In this document: positions 47,198-56,751 of the stretch, one piece after another | How positions within the stretch are numbered: the stretch's first letter is position 1 | Layout: every line of letters begins with the position of its first letter | Position numbers and translations under genes: made by a program | The notes under the pieces: generated by a model | What the model was told of the DNA's origin: nothing | Database searches by the model: none | Seen by the model: the letters and a program-made list of their open reading frames with translations, nothing else | Origin: Teredinibacter sp. KSP-S5-2 | GTDB lineage: Bacteria; Pseudomonadota; Gammaproteobacteria; Pseudomonadales; Cellvibrionaceae | Assembly: GCF_032773895.1 (NCBI RefSeq) | Contig: NZ_CP120416.1 | Location: 2,974,001 to 3,038,000 of the forward strand | Length of the DNA: 64,000 nt | Reading direction: 5' to 3'

Positions 47198-47584
47198 TTA
47201 CCCGTCTACGCGCTCAAATATCTTGTCTATTTTTTCCTTGAGCACCTGAGCAGTGAATGGTTTAACCACGTATCCATTAACGCCAGCCTGGGCGGCTTCA
47301 ATAATCTGATCTCGTTTCGCTTCTGCGGTCACCATCAAAATCGGAAGCGAAGCCAATTTCGCATCCGCTCGACATTCTTTTAATAAATCAATTCCGGTCA
47401 TGCCCGGCATATTCCAGTCAGTAACCAGAAAATCAAAGTCGCCGTTTTTTAGCATCGGTAACGCCGTTGAGCCGTCATCGGCCTCTTGGGTGTTGGTAAA
47501 CCCCAGGTCTCGCAACAGATTTTTTATTATGCGCCTCATCGTCGAGAAATCGTCGACAATCAAGATTTTCATGTTTTTATCCAA
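47198..47584 (-). CDS. cheY: Chemotaxis response regulator CheY
   Basis: A 128-residue single receiver domain: DD in [11 protein letters not shown], phospho-acceptor Asp in [10 protein letters not shown], Thr in VTAEA and Lys in VVKPFTA. CheY-P binds FliM to change motor direction. A TTG at 47584 with a near-ideal GGAGG five bases upstream gives MDKNMKIL, matching the length of E. coli CheY; the ATG four codons later is the alternative start. About 180 bases separate it from fliA, and no promoter was recognised there. Confidence 0.95.
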   Translation of the reverse strand: MDKNMKILIVDDFSTMRRIIKNLLRDLGFTNTQEADDGSTALPMLKNGDFDFLVTDWNMPGMTGIDLLKECRADAKLASLPILMVTAEAKRDQIIEAAQAGVNGYVVKPFTAQVLKEKIDKIFERVDG

Positions 47585-47762
47585 TGCAACCTCCGCATCC
47601 CAATACAGGATTAGAACATCTAAGTAACAGGTATAATTCTCTGTCCCTTCATATCTAGTCTAGTCGGTTGATCTCAGTCAGCCAGTTTTTATGACTTCTT
47701 GAGAAGCCGCCAAAACCACTTGCTATAAAGCATGCTGAACTTTTAACCAATGCGACACTTAT
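47585..47762. other. fliA-cheY intergenic region
   Basis: These 178 bases have no gene. No convincing sigma28, sigma54 or sigma70 site nor a strong terminator was seen, so cheY may be read from upstream. Confidence 0.4.
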
Positions 47763-48518
47763 TTATACAGCCGGCGACTCCCAGTCAGACAATCGGGACT
47801 TAAGCCTTAAGGCCGCCTGGCTGTGAATTTGACTCACTCTCGACTCGGACACCCCAAGTACCTGGCCAATCTCTTTTAAATTCAATTCTTGCTCGTAATA
47901 CAATGACAAGACGAGCTGCTCTCTTTCTGGAAGGTGTCTAATCGCTTCCGCTAGTGCTTTTTGCAGCGCAGCCTTGTGCACAACTTCGGACGGGCCTCGG
48001 ATTGAAACACCGCTCACGGAAGGTGCAATTTTGGATTCGTCTTCTTCGAAAGTATCTTCGTAACTGAATAGTCGGGTAGAAGCACTGTCCTTCACAATTT
48101 CATGATATTCGTCCAGTTCAATTCCCAGCTCTTCCGCAATTTCATAATCTTTGGCGTCACGTCCCAATCGCGATTCGACGGTATTGATTGCCTCGGCAAC
48201 ACGTCGGGCATTGCGATGAACAGAACGCGGTGCCCAATCCCCTCGGCGCATTTCGTCAACAATCGCGCCCCGAATACGAATGCCGGCGTAGGTTTCAAAA
48301 CTCGCACCTTTACTGCCATCATATTTTTGTGCGGCTTCTAACAACCCAATCATGCCCGCCTGAATCAAGTCTTCAACCTGCACACAAGACGGGACCCTCG
48401 CCATCATATGGTGGGCAATGCGCTTCACCAAAAATGCGTAATCCTCAACCTTGACGTTGTTACTTGCGTCCGCTGCCTGTTCGTATGCCATTAAGTTCTC
48501 TGCCACGGATACCGACAT
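47763..48518 (-). CDS. fliA: RNA polymerase sigma factor FliA (sigma28)
   Basis: A 251-residue sigma70-family factor with region 2 (VKRIAHHMMARVPSCVQVEDLIQAGMIGLLEAAQKYD and YAGIRIRGAIVDEMRRGDWAPRSV) and region 4 (LPEREQLVLSLYYEQELNLKEIGQVLGVSESRVSQIH). It transcribes late flagellar genes and is held by FlgM. It lies 13 bases after fleN in the flhA-flhF-fleN-fliA series. Confidence 0.96.
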   Translation of the reverse strand: MSVSVAENLMAYEQAADASNNVKVEDYAFLVKRIAHHMMARVPSCVQVEDLIQAGMIGLLEAAQKYDGSKGASFETYAGIRIRGAIVDEMRRGDWAPRSVHRNARRVAEAINTVESRLGRDAKDYEIAEELGIELDEYHEIVKDSASTRLFSYEDTFEEDESKIAPSVSGVSIRGPSEVVHKAALQKALAEAIRHLPEREQLVLSLYYEQELNLKEIGQVLGVSESRVSQIHSQAALRLKSRLSDWESPAV

Positions 48519-48531
48519 GCTCGTGCTACTT

Positions 48532-49368
48532 TCATATCCCGCTCACGTTTGCTGTTTGCGCTTGCAGGAGTTGCTCTATAAAAAATTCCAGGTGTCCTCG
48601 TGCTCCGGTTTGTACCGGCCACTGATCAATTTTTTGTGCAATGACTCGAATTGCGGATGCCGCTTTCGCTCTTGGCGCGTATTCCAAAAGGGCTTTGCGT
48701 TTTTGTACCGCCTTTCTCACGTTCTCATCAAAAGGAACTGCACCAATATAGTGGAGTGATGCATCCAGAAACCGGTCACACACGGTATTGAGTTTATTAA
48801 ACAGGTTCATACCTTCCTGGGAGGTACGTGTCATGTTCGCCACCACTCGAAAGCGATACAGGCCGTGCTCTTTATTGAGCAGTTTTATCAATGCATAAGC
48901 GTCCGTTATTGACGATGGCTCGTCGCACACGACAACAACGACTTCCTGCGATGCCCGAACAAAGCTCACCACGGTATCGGAAATACCTGCAGCGGTATCC
49001 ACCACCAATACGTCCATTTGCTCGCTTAATTCGCCAAAAGCATGAATAAGCCCCGCGTGTTCCTGAGGTGACAGTGCGGCCATCTGCTGCACACCTGAGG
49101 AAGCAGGAACCACTCGAATGCCACCCGGCCCCTGCACCAGAATTTCGCGCAGAGATTTGGTTCCTTCCAAAACATGAGCCAAAGTATATTGTGCATTCAA
49201 GCCAAGCAGGACATCCACATTAGCAAGCCCCAAGTCCGCATCCAACAGGACAACCCGCCTCTGCATTTCTGCCAAAGCAATGCTCAGGTTGACCGAGATA
49301 TTGGTTTTACCAACGCCACCTTTACCTCCGGTGACCGCGATGACTTTGATAGGTCGACTGTTCGTCAT
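48532..49368 (-). CDS. fleN: Flagellar number regulator FleN (FlhG)
   Basis: The 278-residue MinD/ParA-like ATPase has the deviant Walker A GGKGGVGKTNISVNL at residues 14-28, LLDADLGLANVDVLLG and VVDTAAGISD. FleN limits flagellar number by antagonising FleQ and pairs with FlhF at the pole. The presence of fleN and flhF supports a polar flagellum. Confidence 0.95.
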   Translation of the reverse strand: MTNSRPIKVIAVTGGKGGVGKTNISVNLSIALAEMQRRVVLLDADLGLANVDVLLGLNAQYTLAHVLEGTKSLREILVQGPGGIRVVPASSGVQQMAALSPQEHAGLIHAFGELSEQMDVLVVDTAAGISDTVVSFVRASQEVVVVVCDEPSSITDAYALIKLLNKEHGLYRFRVVANMTRTSQEGMNLFNKLNTVCDRFLDASLHYIGAVPFDENVRKAVQKRKALLEYAPRAKAASAIRVIAQKIDQWPVQTGARGHLEFFIEQLLQAQTANVSGI

Positions 49369-49438
49369 TCAATAGGGTCTCAACTGCGTATTTCTGTTTT
49401 TTGCCCAATAATCTAGACAGACTCTTCCAAGTATAGGT

Positions 49439-50923
49439 CTAAAATGCCGCAACATTAGCGGTATCTGCCGAGTTGTTTTTCAACAGGGCAACGGATCTGG
49501 CTACCAGCGAGTGACCACTGGCTTTAGCAATATCCTTGGGTATTTCCTGGCCATCAGTGGTGTACGCCAAGGGCAGCCCCTGTTGCAAAATCACGCTAAT
49601 GGCCTCTCCCAAACTGGCGGTTTCGTCCAGTTTGGTGAGCACGCAGGCATCCACAGGGCGACCCGAAGACGAGTATGCGTGAGCCGATGCTTTCATGGTT
49701 TGCCACTGGCTGTTACAGGACATCACCAGAATTTTTTTGATACTTGAACAGGTATCCAGCATGGCCAACTGCTCTTTTAACAGTGGGTCGCCATGTCTGA
49801 ACCCGGCTGTATCGATCAAAATAAGGGGAAATTGACGCAGCCCGGCCAAGACGGTTAACAGGCTGTTCTCAGCGTCTACCGCTCTAACCGGCACGTTGAG
49901 AATACGCCCCAATGAACGAAGTTGATCACAAGCTCCAACACGGTAAGTATCTGTCGTCACTAAGGCCACCTTACCCGGCCCATGCTCCAACACATACTTG
50001 GCCGCCAGTTTGGCAATACTGGTGGTTTTACCAACCCCAGTTTGACCAACAAAGGCAAAGATACCCCCACGGCTCACCATATCGTCTTTGACCACAGGGA
50101 TCTTTTTGGAAAGCAGCGTCATGCAACTGCGCCAGGAGTCACTCACCCTTTTATGGCTTCCAGCATTCACCACCAAATCCTCAATCACATCTTCCGCCAG
50201 ACCTAGCCGGGAAAGGTGCTGATCAATTACCGGAAACTGTGCAGGAAGTTTCACCTGTTGGGCTACCCCAAGGCCACTGCCTTTACGCTCTCCCATCTGC
50301 CACAGCTGCTGCTCAAGGAGCATTCGCATATCCGCAATTTCGCTACGCAGTTCCGCCATTTTTCTTTCGTCGGTTTGATGCTGTGATTCCAGTTCGGGAA
50401 TATCGTGGTAAGACACGGGCTGTGAACGACGGGTTTCTTGCATACTGGCAATATCGTGATGAGGTTCAGCATAGCGAGATTGTTGCCCGAGCGGCGCATC
50501 CGCTTCTTTTGCGCGACGTTTGGCTTCCAGCATTTTCTCTCTGGCCAACTCGATTTCGCGGGCAATCTGTTCTCCGCGACGCCCCTGACTGGGAACTGCA
50601 TTGGTTTGTGCATGGCCGCTGTAGCTTGAAGCTGCCTGGCTTAAACCCGCCTGGGTTTTCCATGCAGAGTCGCTGGCCATGGCGCGATCCACTTCGGCGT
50701 CAAATTTATGACTAAATTCGCGTCGAACGTCGATACCTCGTGTCGGTAAATCCGGCTCAAGTGAGGTAATAATCTCAACACCTTTGTCCACTCGACGGCT
50801 GGACAAAATGACCGCTTCCGGTCCCATTTCAGCTCGAACCAGCTCAAGAGCCCGGCTCATGGTCGCAGCAGTAAACTTCTTCACTTGTTGCTGATCCATT
50901 TGAGTATCATTGCTAAAAGGCAT
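49439..50923 (-). CDS. flhF: Flagellar placement GTPase FlhF
   Basis: The 494-residue SRP-type GTPase has an N-terminal B domain (VKKFTAATMSRALELVRAEMGPEAVILSSRRVDKG), a charged linker with coiled coil, and a G domain with VGQTGVGKTTSIAKLAAKY, LIDTAGFRHGDPLL and LTKLDETASLGEAI. FlhF marks the flagellar pole. The true start may be at the inner Met in QMDQQQVKKF; the first ATG is kept. Confidence 0.93.
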   Translation of the reverse strand: MPFSNDTQMDQQQVKKFTAATMSRALELVRAEMGPEAVILSSRRVDKGVEIITSLEPDLPTRGIDVRREFSHKFDAEVDRAMASDSAWKTQAGLSQAASSYSGHAQTNAVPSQGRRGEQIAREIELAREKMLEAKRRAKEADAPLGQQSRYAEPHHDIASMQETRRSQPVSYHDIPELESQHQTDERKMAELRSEIADMRMLLEQQLWQMGERKGSGLGVAQQVKLPAQFPVIDQHLSRLGLAEDVIEDLVVNAGSHKRVSDSWRSCMTLLSKKIPVVKDDMVSRGGIFAFVGQTGVGKTTSIAKLAAKYVLEHGPGKVALVTTDTYRVGACDQLRSLGRILNVPVRAVDAENSLLTVLAGLRQFPLILIDTAGFRHGDPLLKEQLAMLDTCSSIKKILVMSCNSQWQTMKASAHAYSSSGRPVDACVLTKLDETASLGEAISVILQQGLPLAYTTDGQEIPKDIAKASGHSLVARSVALLKNNSADTANVAAF

Positions 50924-50977
50924 GGAAACTTACCTCATATCTGTCATTAATATCATTTCGTCCCTGATCACCGCCAT

Positions 50978-53230
50978 CTAGCCTCCGTTCACAACTTCAG
51001 AGCCTACCGTGGCTTCGATGGTGATCTGCTTGTTGTCTGGTACTTCGTTGTAGGCAAGTACGTGCATATTCGGCACACTGAATCGAATAAACTGGGCAAT
51101 CATATTTCTCAATGGCCCGGCAACCAGAAGTACACTTGGCTTGCCTAACGCTTCTTGTTGCTTACTGGCATCAATCAATGCCACATTCAGTCTTTCGGCT
51201 AACTGAGGTTCAACAAATGCTCCATCCTCAGCGCCAGCTTTTTGTGCTTGCTGTACTGACTGAAGCAACAATTGTTCCAATGTGGGATCCAAAGTGATAA
51301 CGGGAAGATTGGGGTCTTGACCAACGATGGCTTGAACTATTTGTCGCGATAAAGCAACGCGAGCCACAGAGGTCAACGATTGAATCGTCAGGTTCTTATC
51401 GCCATGGCCCGCCAAGGCTTCGGCGATGGTGCGCATATCGCGAATGGGCACCTGCTCACGTAATAATGTTTGCAGGACTTTCAGTAACTGATTAATGGTA
51501 ATGGTATTGGGAACCAGCTCTTCCACCAGTTTGGGTGATTTCTCTGCCAGTAGATCGAGCCATTTTTGTACCTCTTCGTGGCCGATCAGTTCATAGGTGT
51601 GGTTTTGAATTATTTGATTCAGGTGAGTCGCCACAACCGTACTTGGGTCAACCACGGTATAGCCTAAGGTTTGGGCTTTATCCTTCTGGGCTTCATCAAT
51701 CCAGGTCGCTTCCAGACCAAACGCCGGGTCTTTGGTTTTGGTTCCTTCCAGTGCGCCAAATACCTGCCCGGGGTTAATCGCCATAAATTTGTCAGGGAAC
51801 ACTTCCCCCTCTCCAATGGAAACCCCCATCAAGGTAATGCGGTAACCGCTTGGCAAAAGATCCAAGTTATCGCGAATGTGTACCGCCGGGATCAAAAAGC
51901 CCAAGTCCTGGGACAACTTTTTACGAACACCTTTAATTCTGCCCAAAAGCTCTCCTTTCTGAGCTTTATCGACTAACGGAATTAAACGATACCCCACTTC
52001 CAGCCCGATAATATCCACGGGTTTCACATCATCCCAACTTACTTCGCTAGGCTCAGCCGTTGGACTGCTGCCGCTGGGAGGCGCCAATGCGGGACTGGAG
52101 GGTGGCGAAATAGTTGCCCCGCCACCCGCCGAAGGAGACTGGCCGCCAGGCTGAGACATAATCCGGGAACTTAAACCACCCTCTTCAACCACTTCAGCCT
52201 GTTGCTGACGAAAGTGAATGTAATACGCCAATATGCCGCATATCAGGGCTAATCCCAAAAACGGAAAATGCGGCATGCCGGGAATTGCTCCCATGATAAA
52301 GAGAATCACCGCAGCCACGGCCAAAGCTTTAGGCGACTCAAACATTTGCGATAAAACCTGGCGGTTCATATCTTCCGAGCTATTAACCCGGGTCACCATA
52401 ATCGCAGCGGCAACTGAAAGGAGCAACGAAGGAATCTGAGCAACCAAACCATCCCCAATGGTGAGCAACACATACTTTTCCAGAGCGTCCTGAAACTCAA
52501 GCTGATGCTGAGCCATACCAACAATCAACCCACCAATAATATTGATGATCAGAATCAGGATGCCTGCTACAGAATCACCGCGAACGAATTTACTGGCACC
52601 GTCCATCGCACCATAGAAATCAGCTTCGGCTGCAACATCAGCCCGCCGCGTTCTCGCCTCATCCTGGTCAATAATGCCGGCATTCAAATCCGCATCAATC
52701 GCCATTTGCTTACCGGGCATGGCATCCAAAGTAAAGCGGGCACTAACTTCGGAGATACGCCCCGCACCTTTGGTAACCACCACAAAGTTGATAATGATCA
52801 GAATGATGAAAACCACCAAACCAACGGCGTAGTTACCCCCAATCACCACCTCACCAAATGACTGAATCACCTTTCCGGCCGCGTCCCCACCTTCATGACC
52901 TTTTAACAGCACCACACGTGTTGATGCCACATTCAATGCCAGGCGTAGTAACGTAGCTATTAGCAAAATGGTGGGAAACACCGCAAAATCGAGTGGTCTA
53001 AGTGTGTATACAGCCACCAGTAGGACAACGATTGATAGAGCAATATTGAACGAGAAAAACGCATCCAGCAGAAATGGAGGCAGCGGCAGCGTCATCATCC
53101 CAAGCAGAGCAAGCAAAAGAATGGGAATGCTCAAATTACCCCGGCCGGCACTACGTACATTATTCCATGTTGACTGGCCATCCATAGTGCCAGGCAAGGA
53201 TTTTAAATGCTGAAAAAAAGGTTCGGCCAT
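50978..53230 (-). CDS. flhA: Flagellar type III export gate protein FlhA
   Basis: A 750-residue export-gate protein, slightly longer than usual because of a 30-residue N-terminal extension and a Pro/Ser/Gly-rich linker at about residues 350-398. The membrane half contains the conserved KGAGRISEVSARFTLDAMPGKQ loop; the cytoplasmic half binds chaperone-substrate complexes. A sigma54-like site lies about 55 bases upstream. In Pseudomonas flhA is sigma54-dependent. Confidence 0.96.
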   Translation of the reverse strand: MAEPFFQHLKSLPGTMDGQSTWNNVRSAGRGNLSIPILLLALLGMMTLPLPPFLLDAFFSFNIALSIVVLLVAVYTLRPLDFAVFPTILLIATLLRLALNVASTRVVLLKGHEGGDAAGKVIQSFGEVVIGGNYAVGLVVFIILIIINFVVVTKGAGRISEVSARFTLDAMPGKQMAIDADLNAGIIDQDEARTRRADVAAEADFYGAMDGASKFVRGDSVAGILILIINIIGGLIVGMAQHQLEFQDALEKYVLLTIGDGLVAQIPSLLLSVAAAIMVTRVNSSEDMNRQVLSQMFESPKALAVAAVILFIMGAIPGMPHFPFLGLALICGILAYYIHFRQQQAEVVEEGGLSSRIMSQPGGQSPSAGGGATISPPSSPALAPPSGSSPTAEPSEVSWDDVKPVDIIGLEVGYRLIPLVDKAQKGELLGRIKGVRKKLSQDLGFLIPAVHIRDNLDLLPSGYRITLMGVSIGEGEVFPDKFMAINPGQVFGALEGTKTKDPAFGLEATWIDEAQKDKAQTLGYTVVDPSTVVATHLNQIIQNHTYELIGHEEVQKWLDLLAEKSPKLVEELVPNTITINQLLKVLQTLLREQVPIRDMRTIAEALAGHGDKNLTIQSLTSVARVALSRQIVQAIVGQDPNLPVITLDPTLEQLLLQSVQQAQKAGAEDGAFVEPQLAERLNVALIDASKQQEALGKPSVLLVAGPLRNMIAQFIRFSVPNMHVLAYNEVPDNKQITIEATVGSEVVNGG

Positions 53231-53283
53231 AAAATGTACTTCGTCGGATTATTGGCAGTTGTTACGTGTAATACCATGAGGTG

Positions 53284-53298
53284 GCAAAAAGCATACCG
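53284..53298 (-). promoter_or_regulatory. Possible sigma54 promoter of flhA
   Basis: The minus strand reads CGGTATGCTTTTTGCC, with GG and GC spaced by ten bases but only partial match to TGGCAC at the -24 end. Weaker than the fliK, fliL and cheW sites. Confidence 0.4.
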
Positions 53299-53317
53299 AA
53301 AATGAATAACCGCCCAC

Positions 53318-53346
53318 TTGTGGGCTGACACGACTTTGACGATACT
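53318..53346 (+). promoter_or_regulatory. Possible promoter of the TPR gene
   Basis: TTGTGG and GATACT are spaced by 17 bases; both hexamers are imperfect. The -35 overlaps a GCCCAC/GTGGGC palindrome at 53312-53325. Confidence 0.3.
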
Positions 53347-53395
53347 TAGAGTAAGGTGGTCTTCAAGCGTCAATTACGATGAAATGGTGAACATA

Positions 53396-54550
53396 ATGAG
53401 TATTACAAATCGCCTGGTCCAAACCCTTTTCCTTGCTGGCACACTTTGTCTTTCTATCCTTGTTCATTCAGCATCTGCTGCAAGAAATGCCATTGACGAC
53501 GTCGATATAATGGGCATCAGTAATGAACTAAAAACCATGCTTGATGATAATATTGCCCCCATCAGAGACAAAGAAAAGCGCGCAAAAAAACTACACGAGT
53601 TGCTATTCAATGATTCAGGTTTGGGGTACGGAATTCGATATAACGCCACTGCTACCCGCACAGCGCAAGAAACTTTTGATAAACGCTCAGGAAACTGTGT
53701 ATCCCTCGCCAATTTATTTGTTGCCAGCGCACGTTATGTCGGCTTAAAAGCCAGCTACCAAGCAGCGGATGTACCTGAAGACTGGGAAGAAAAGCAAGGT
53801 TTCTATGTTATACCAGGACATATCAATGTGGTTGTGGACTTACCAAAAGACTCCCTGTTTATATCCAGGAACAGTCTGAGAGACATTCCCAGCCAGAAGA
53901 AAATGGTGGTGGAGTTTGTCGGTGTTTATGCAGGGAAAAATATTAAAACGAAAAAAATCTCTGACGACAGAGCCCATGCCGAGTACTACAACAACCTGGC
54001 AATGATCCGCTTCGCAACAGGAGACATAAAGCAATCTCTGGCTTATTTGGAAAAAGCAACAGACACCTATTCCAAGGCAGATTTTATCTGGTCAAACTAT
54101 GGTGTTGTTTTAAAACACAAAGGTAATTTTGATGCTGCTGAAAAAGCTTATTTAAAAGCATTAAAACTAAACTCCAGAAACCTCTCTGCTATCAGTAATA
54201 TTTATGTGCTTTATGATGAAACCCAACAAAGAGAAAAAGCACTTAAGTTTTCGAAGAAAGCCGCGAAATACGCCAAGAAGAATCCATATTATTTAGCCAA
54301 ACTGGCAAGTCATGATGCAAAATTAGGTAACTACGAATCTGCCATCGGTTTACTGCATAAAGCAATTCACAAAAAACCAACTGAAGCCAAGTTTCACCAT
54401 CAAATTGCTGTCGCTTATCTTAAACAGAAAAACTACCCAAAAGTAGAAAGACATCTACTGGAAGCAGAAAAACTCGCGAATAGCGATGAAGACATGCTTA
54501 AGTATCAGAGAAAGATAAACGCTTTTAAGCACTTACAAGCAGGCCTGTAA
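53396..54550 (+). CDS. Secreted transglutaminase-like and TPR protein of unknown function
   Basis: About 384 residues. A signal peptide (VQTLFLAGTLCLSILVHSASA) is followed by a transglutaminase-like domain in which Cys101 (RSGNCVSLANLF), His142 (GHINVVVDL) and a nearby Asp could form the catalytic triad, then a run of TPR repeats from about residue 195 to the end. It lies antisense between flhB and flhA, where flagellar operons are normally uninterrupted, and is Lys-rich and AT-rich compared with its neighbours. The ATG at 53396 gives the cleanest signal peptide; an ATG four codons upstream is possible. The flagellar context may be incidental. Confidence 0.75.
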   Translation: MSITNRLVQTLFLAGTLCLSILVHSASAARNAIDDVDIMGISNELKTMLDDNIAPIRDKEKRAKKLHELLFNDSGLGYGIRYNATATRTAQETFDKRSGNCVSLANLFVASARYVGLKASYQAADVPEDWEEKQGFYVIPGHINVVVDLPKDSLFISRNSLRDIPSQKKMVVEFVGVYAGKNIKTKKISDDRAHAEYYNNLAMIRFATGDIKQSLAYLEKATDTYSKADFIWSNYGVVLKHKGNFDAAEKAYLKALKLNSRNLSAISNIYVLYDETQQREKALKFSKKAAKYAKKNPYYLAKLASHDAKLGNYESAIGLLHKAIHKKPTEAKFHHQIAVAYLKQKNYPKVERHLLEAEKLANSDEDMLKYQRKINAFKHLQAGL

Positions 54551-54560
54551 TAAACGCTCG

Positions 54561-55691
54561 TTAATCGTAACGAAGGTCTGGAGGAATTTGGGGAGACCGG
54601 GGATACTTCGGTTTTTCTCCTCTACCCTTGCGGTAATCTCGAAGCTGGAAAACATATGCCAGTACTTGCGCCACCGCCAAATAAAGCCCCTGTGGTATTT
54701 CCTGATCGATTTCTGTGGTGTGATAAATTGAACGCGCCAGAGCCGGGGATTCAACAAAATCTATTTCGTTAAGCTTGGCCACTTCTCGGATTTTTAATGC
54801 GATATGATCCACCCCTTTGGCCACCAGAATCGGTGTATCCATCATGTCCGGTTTATATTTCAATGCCACCGAATAATGAGTCGGATTGGTAATCACCACA
54901 TCGGCTTCAGGAACAGACTGCATCATGCGGTTTTGTGCCATCTGCATCTGCATTTGCCGAATTTTTCCCTTAACCTCTGGCTTACCTTCCGTATCCTTCA
55001 TCTCGTCCTTAATGTCCTGGCGAGACATTTTCAGTTTCTTTGCATGATCGTATATTTGGAAAGGGATATCGATCATGGCAATAAAAATCGTTGCGCACGA
55101 AATAATTACTGCAGCCCAGGCGCTTAGGGTTACCGAATGAACAATCCCCTGCTGTACCCCTTCATCTGCCAACCCCATTAAGCTTTCTTTGGTTGCTTGC
55201 ATGACAAAATAAGCAACCGCAATCACGATAAGCACTTTGCCAATAGCTTTCACCAACTCCACTAATGACTTGGCGGAGAACATTCTTCCTAAGCCTTTCA
55301 TCGGATCAATACGATCCAGTTTCGGAGCCAATGCTTTGGCGCTAAACAGCCATCCACCTAATGCGACTGGCCCAGCTACTGCCGCAAGCAAAACAATAGC
55401 GAAAAAAGGAATTAAACCAAGTAATGCATACCAAAACGAGGCACCAAGCTGGGCAAACATTTGGGACGTGTCAAAAATCGCCTCGCGACTGAGGTTAAAG
55501 TTAAACTCAATCACCTTCATGAGTTGGCCCGCCAGAACACCGCCGAACATAACCAGGCCCACAGTACCGGCAATAAGTACCGCGGACGTCGTTAATTCTT
55601 TTGACCGGGGAACCTGACCTTCTTCACGCGCCTTTTCCAGGCGCCTGGGGGTGGCCTCTTCGGTCTTTTCCTGAGCGCTATCATCGGCCAT
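54561..55691 (-). CDS. flhB: Flagellar type III export switch protein FlhB
   Basis: The 376-residue protein has four membrane helices and a cytoplasmic domain containing the self-cleavage motif in VVITNPTHYSVALKYK. FlhB switches export from hook to filament substrates. It ends the fliLMNOPQR-flhB series, ten bases from the convergent TPR gene. Confidence 0.96.
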   Translation of the reverse strand: MADDSAQEKTEEATPRRLEKAREEGQVPRSKELTTSAVLIAGTVGLVMFGGVLAGQLMKVIEFNFNLSREAIFDTSQMFAQLGASFWYALLGLIPFFAIVLLAAVAGPVALGGWLFSAKALAPKLDRIDPMKGLGRMFSAKSLVELVKAIGKVLIVIAVAYFVMQATKESLMGLADEGVQQGIVHSVTLSAWAAVIISCATIFIAMIDIPFQIYDHAKKLKMSRQDIKDEMKDTEGKPEVKGKIRQMQMQMAQNRMMQSVPEADVVITNPTHYSVALKYKPDMMDTPILVAKGVDHIALKIREVAKLNEIDFVESPALARSIYHTTEIDQEIPQGLYLAVAQVLAYVFQLRDYRKGRGEKPKYPRSPQIPPDLRYD

Positions 55692-55701
55692 AACTTACTG
55701 C

Positions 55702-56475
55702 CTATTGCACCCCCAACATATCGTGAATAAAAAGGAAGCCATAGTCCGCTACGTTAGTAAACCGTTCAACGAAACCATTCAGTCCCAGCCAAATAAGTAT
55801 CAAGCCCATAATTAATGTAAAAGGAAATCCAACAGCAAAAATGTTCAGTTGCGGTGCTGCCCGACTCATTACACCAAAAGCAATATTGACGAACAATAAG
55901 GCGGTTAATACTGGTAAAGCAATGACCAATGCAGATGCAAACATCCAACCACCAAGTTTAACCACATCAAATAATGCGGCTGCCGGTAATGCATTACCAA
56001 TTGGAAAAGTGGTAAAGCTATCAATTACGGTTGAAATTAAAATTAGATGGCCGTTGATTGCGATGAACATCAAGGTCACCAGCATTAAGAAAAACTGTGA
56101 CAGTACTGTGGTCTGCACACCGTTAGTAGGGTCGTTCATCGATGCGAACCCCAGGCCCATCTTCATCGCCATGTACTGGCCACTTAAAACAAAGACCTGA
56201 AATACAACCTGAAACACAAACCCCACCACCACACCAATAAGCATTTCCTGCACAATCAAGGCAATAGACTGTAATGAGAACAATGGGACTGAGGGCATGG
56301 GAGGTAATAGAGGTGCGACGATTACCCCTAACACTAAGGCGAGCACAAGCCTTAATCGGGCATTAACAATTCTTGCACTAAAAATTGGTGCCACCATAAA
56401 CATGGCGCCGATGCGAATGAACGGTAAATAATACTGGTTGATAAATTGCATTATGTCCTGTTCAGAGACGAGCAT
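55702..56475 (-). CDS. fliR: Flagellar export gate protein FliR
   Basis: A roughly 257-residue integral membrane protein with the FliR pattern of six helices, including the conserved GLGFASMNDPTNGVQTTVLSQF region. It forms the export gate with FliP and FliQ. The ATG at 56475 is chosen over an upstream TTG; it begins one base after the fliQ stop. Confidence 0.95.
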   Translation of the reverse strand: MLVSEQDIMQFINQYYLPFIRIGAMFMVAPIFSARIVNARLRLVLALVLGVIVAPLLPPMPSVPLFSLQSIALIVQEMLIGVVVGFVFQVVFQVFVLSGQYMAMKMGLGFASMNDPTNGVQTTVLSQFFLMLVTLMFIAINGHLILISTVIDSFTTFPIGNALPAAALFDVVKLGGWMFASALVIALPVLTALLFVNIAFGVMSRAAPQLNIFAVGFPFTLIMGLILIWLGLNGFVERFTNVADYGFLFIHDMLGVQ

Positions 56476-56476
56476 G

Positions 56477-56746
56477 TCAACCAATCACTTCCGGGATAAT
56501 GATCATTAAATGATTAAACAGATCCGTGAGCTCTTGAATCAACCAGGGACCTGTGACCATAATCGTTCCAATCGTTACCAGCAAACGAGGCAAAAAACTC
56601 AGTGTTTGCTCATTGATTTGTGTTGCTGCCTGAAAAGTACTGACAATCAAACCAACACCTAAACTTGGACCAACAATGACGGCTACCATCACGACAGTGA
56701 GGTAAAACGCATCACCAAATAGTTGTAAGGCTATTTCTGGAGTCAT
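56477..56746 (-). CDS. fliQ: Flagellar export gate protein FliQ
   Basis: An 89-residue protein with two membrane helices and the conserved VGLIVSTFQAATQINEQTLSFLPR loop. Part of the FliPQR export gate. It starts five bases after fliP. Confidence 0.95.
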   Translation of the reverse strand: MTPEIALQLFGDAFYLTVVMVAVIVGPSLGVGLIVSTFQAATQINEQTLSFLPRLLVTIGTIMVTGPWLIQELTDLFNHLMIIIPEVIG

Positions 56747-56751
56747 ATTCG

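Noticed and set aside
50239-50715. Open frame of 158 codons antisense to flhF
   Set aside because: A shadow of the flhF linker coding sequence; no recognisable domain.
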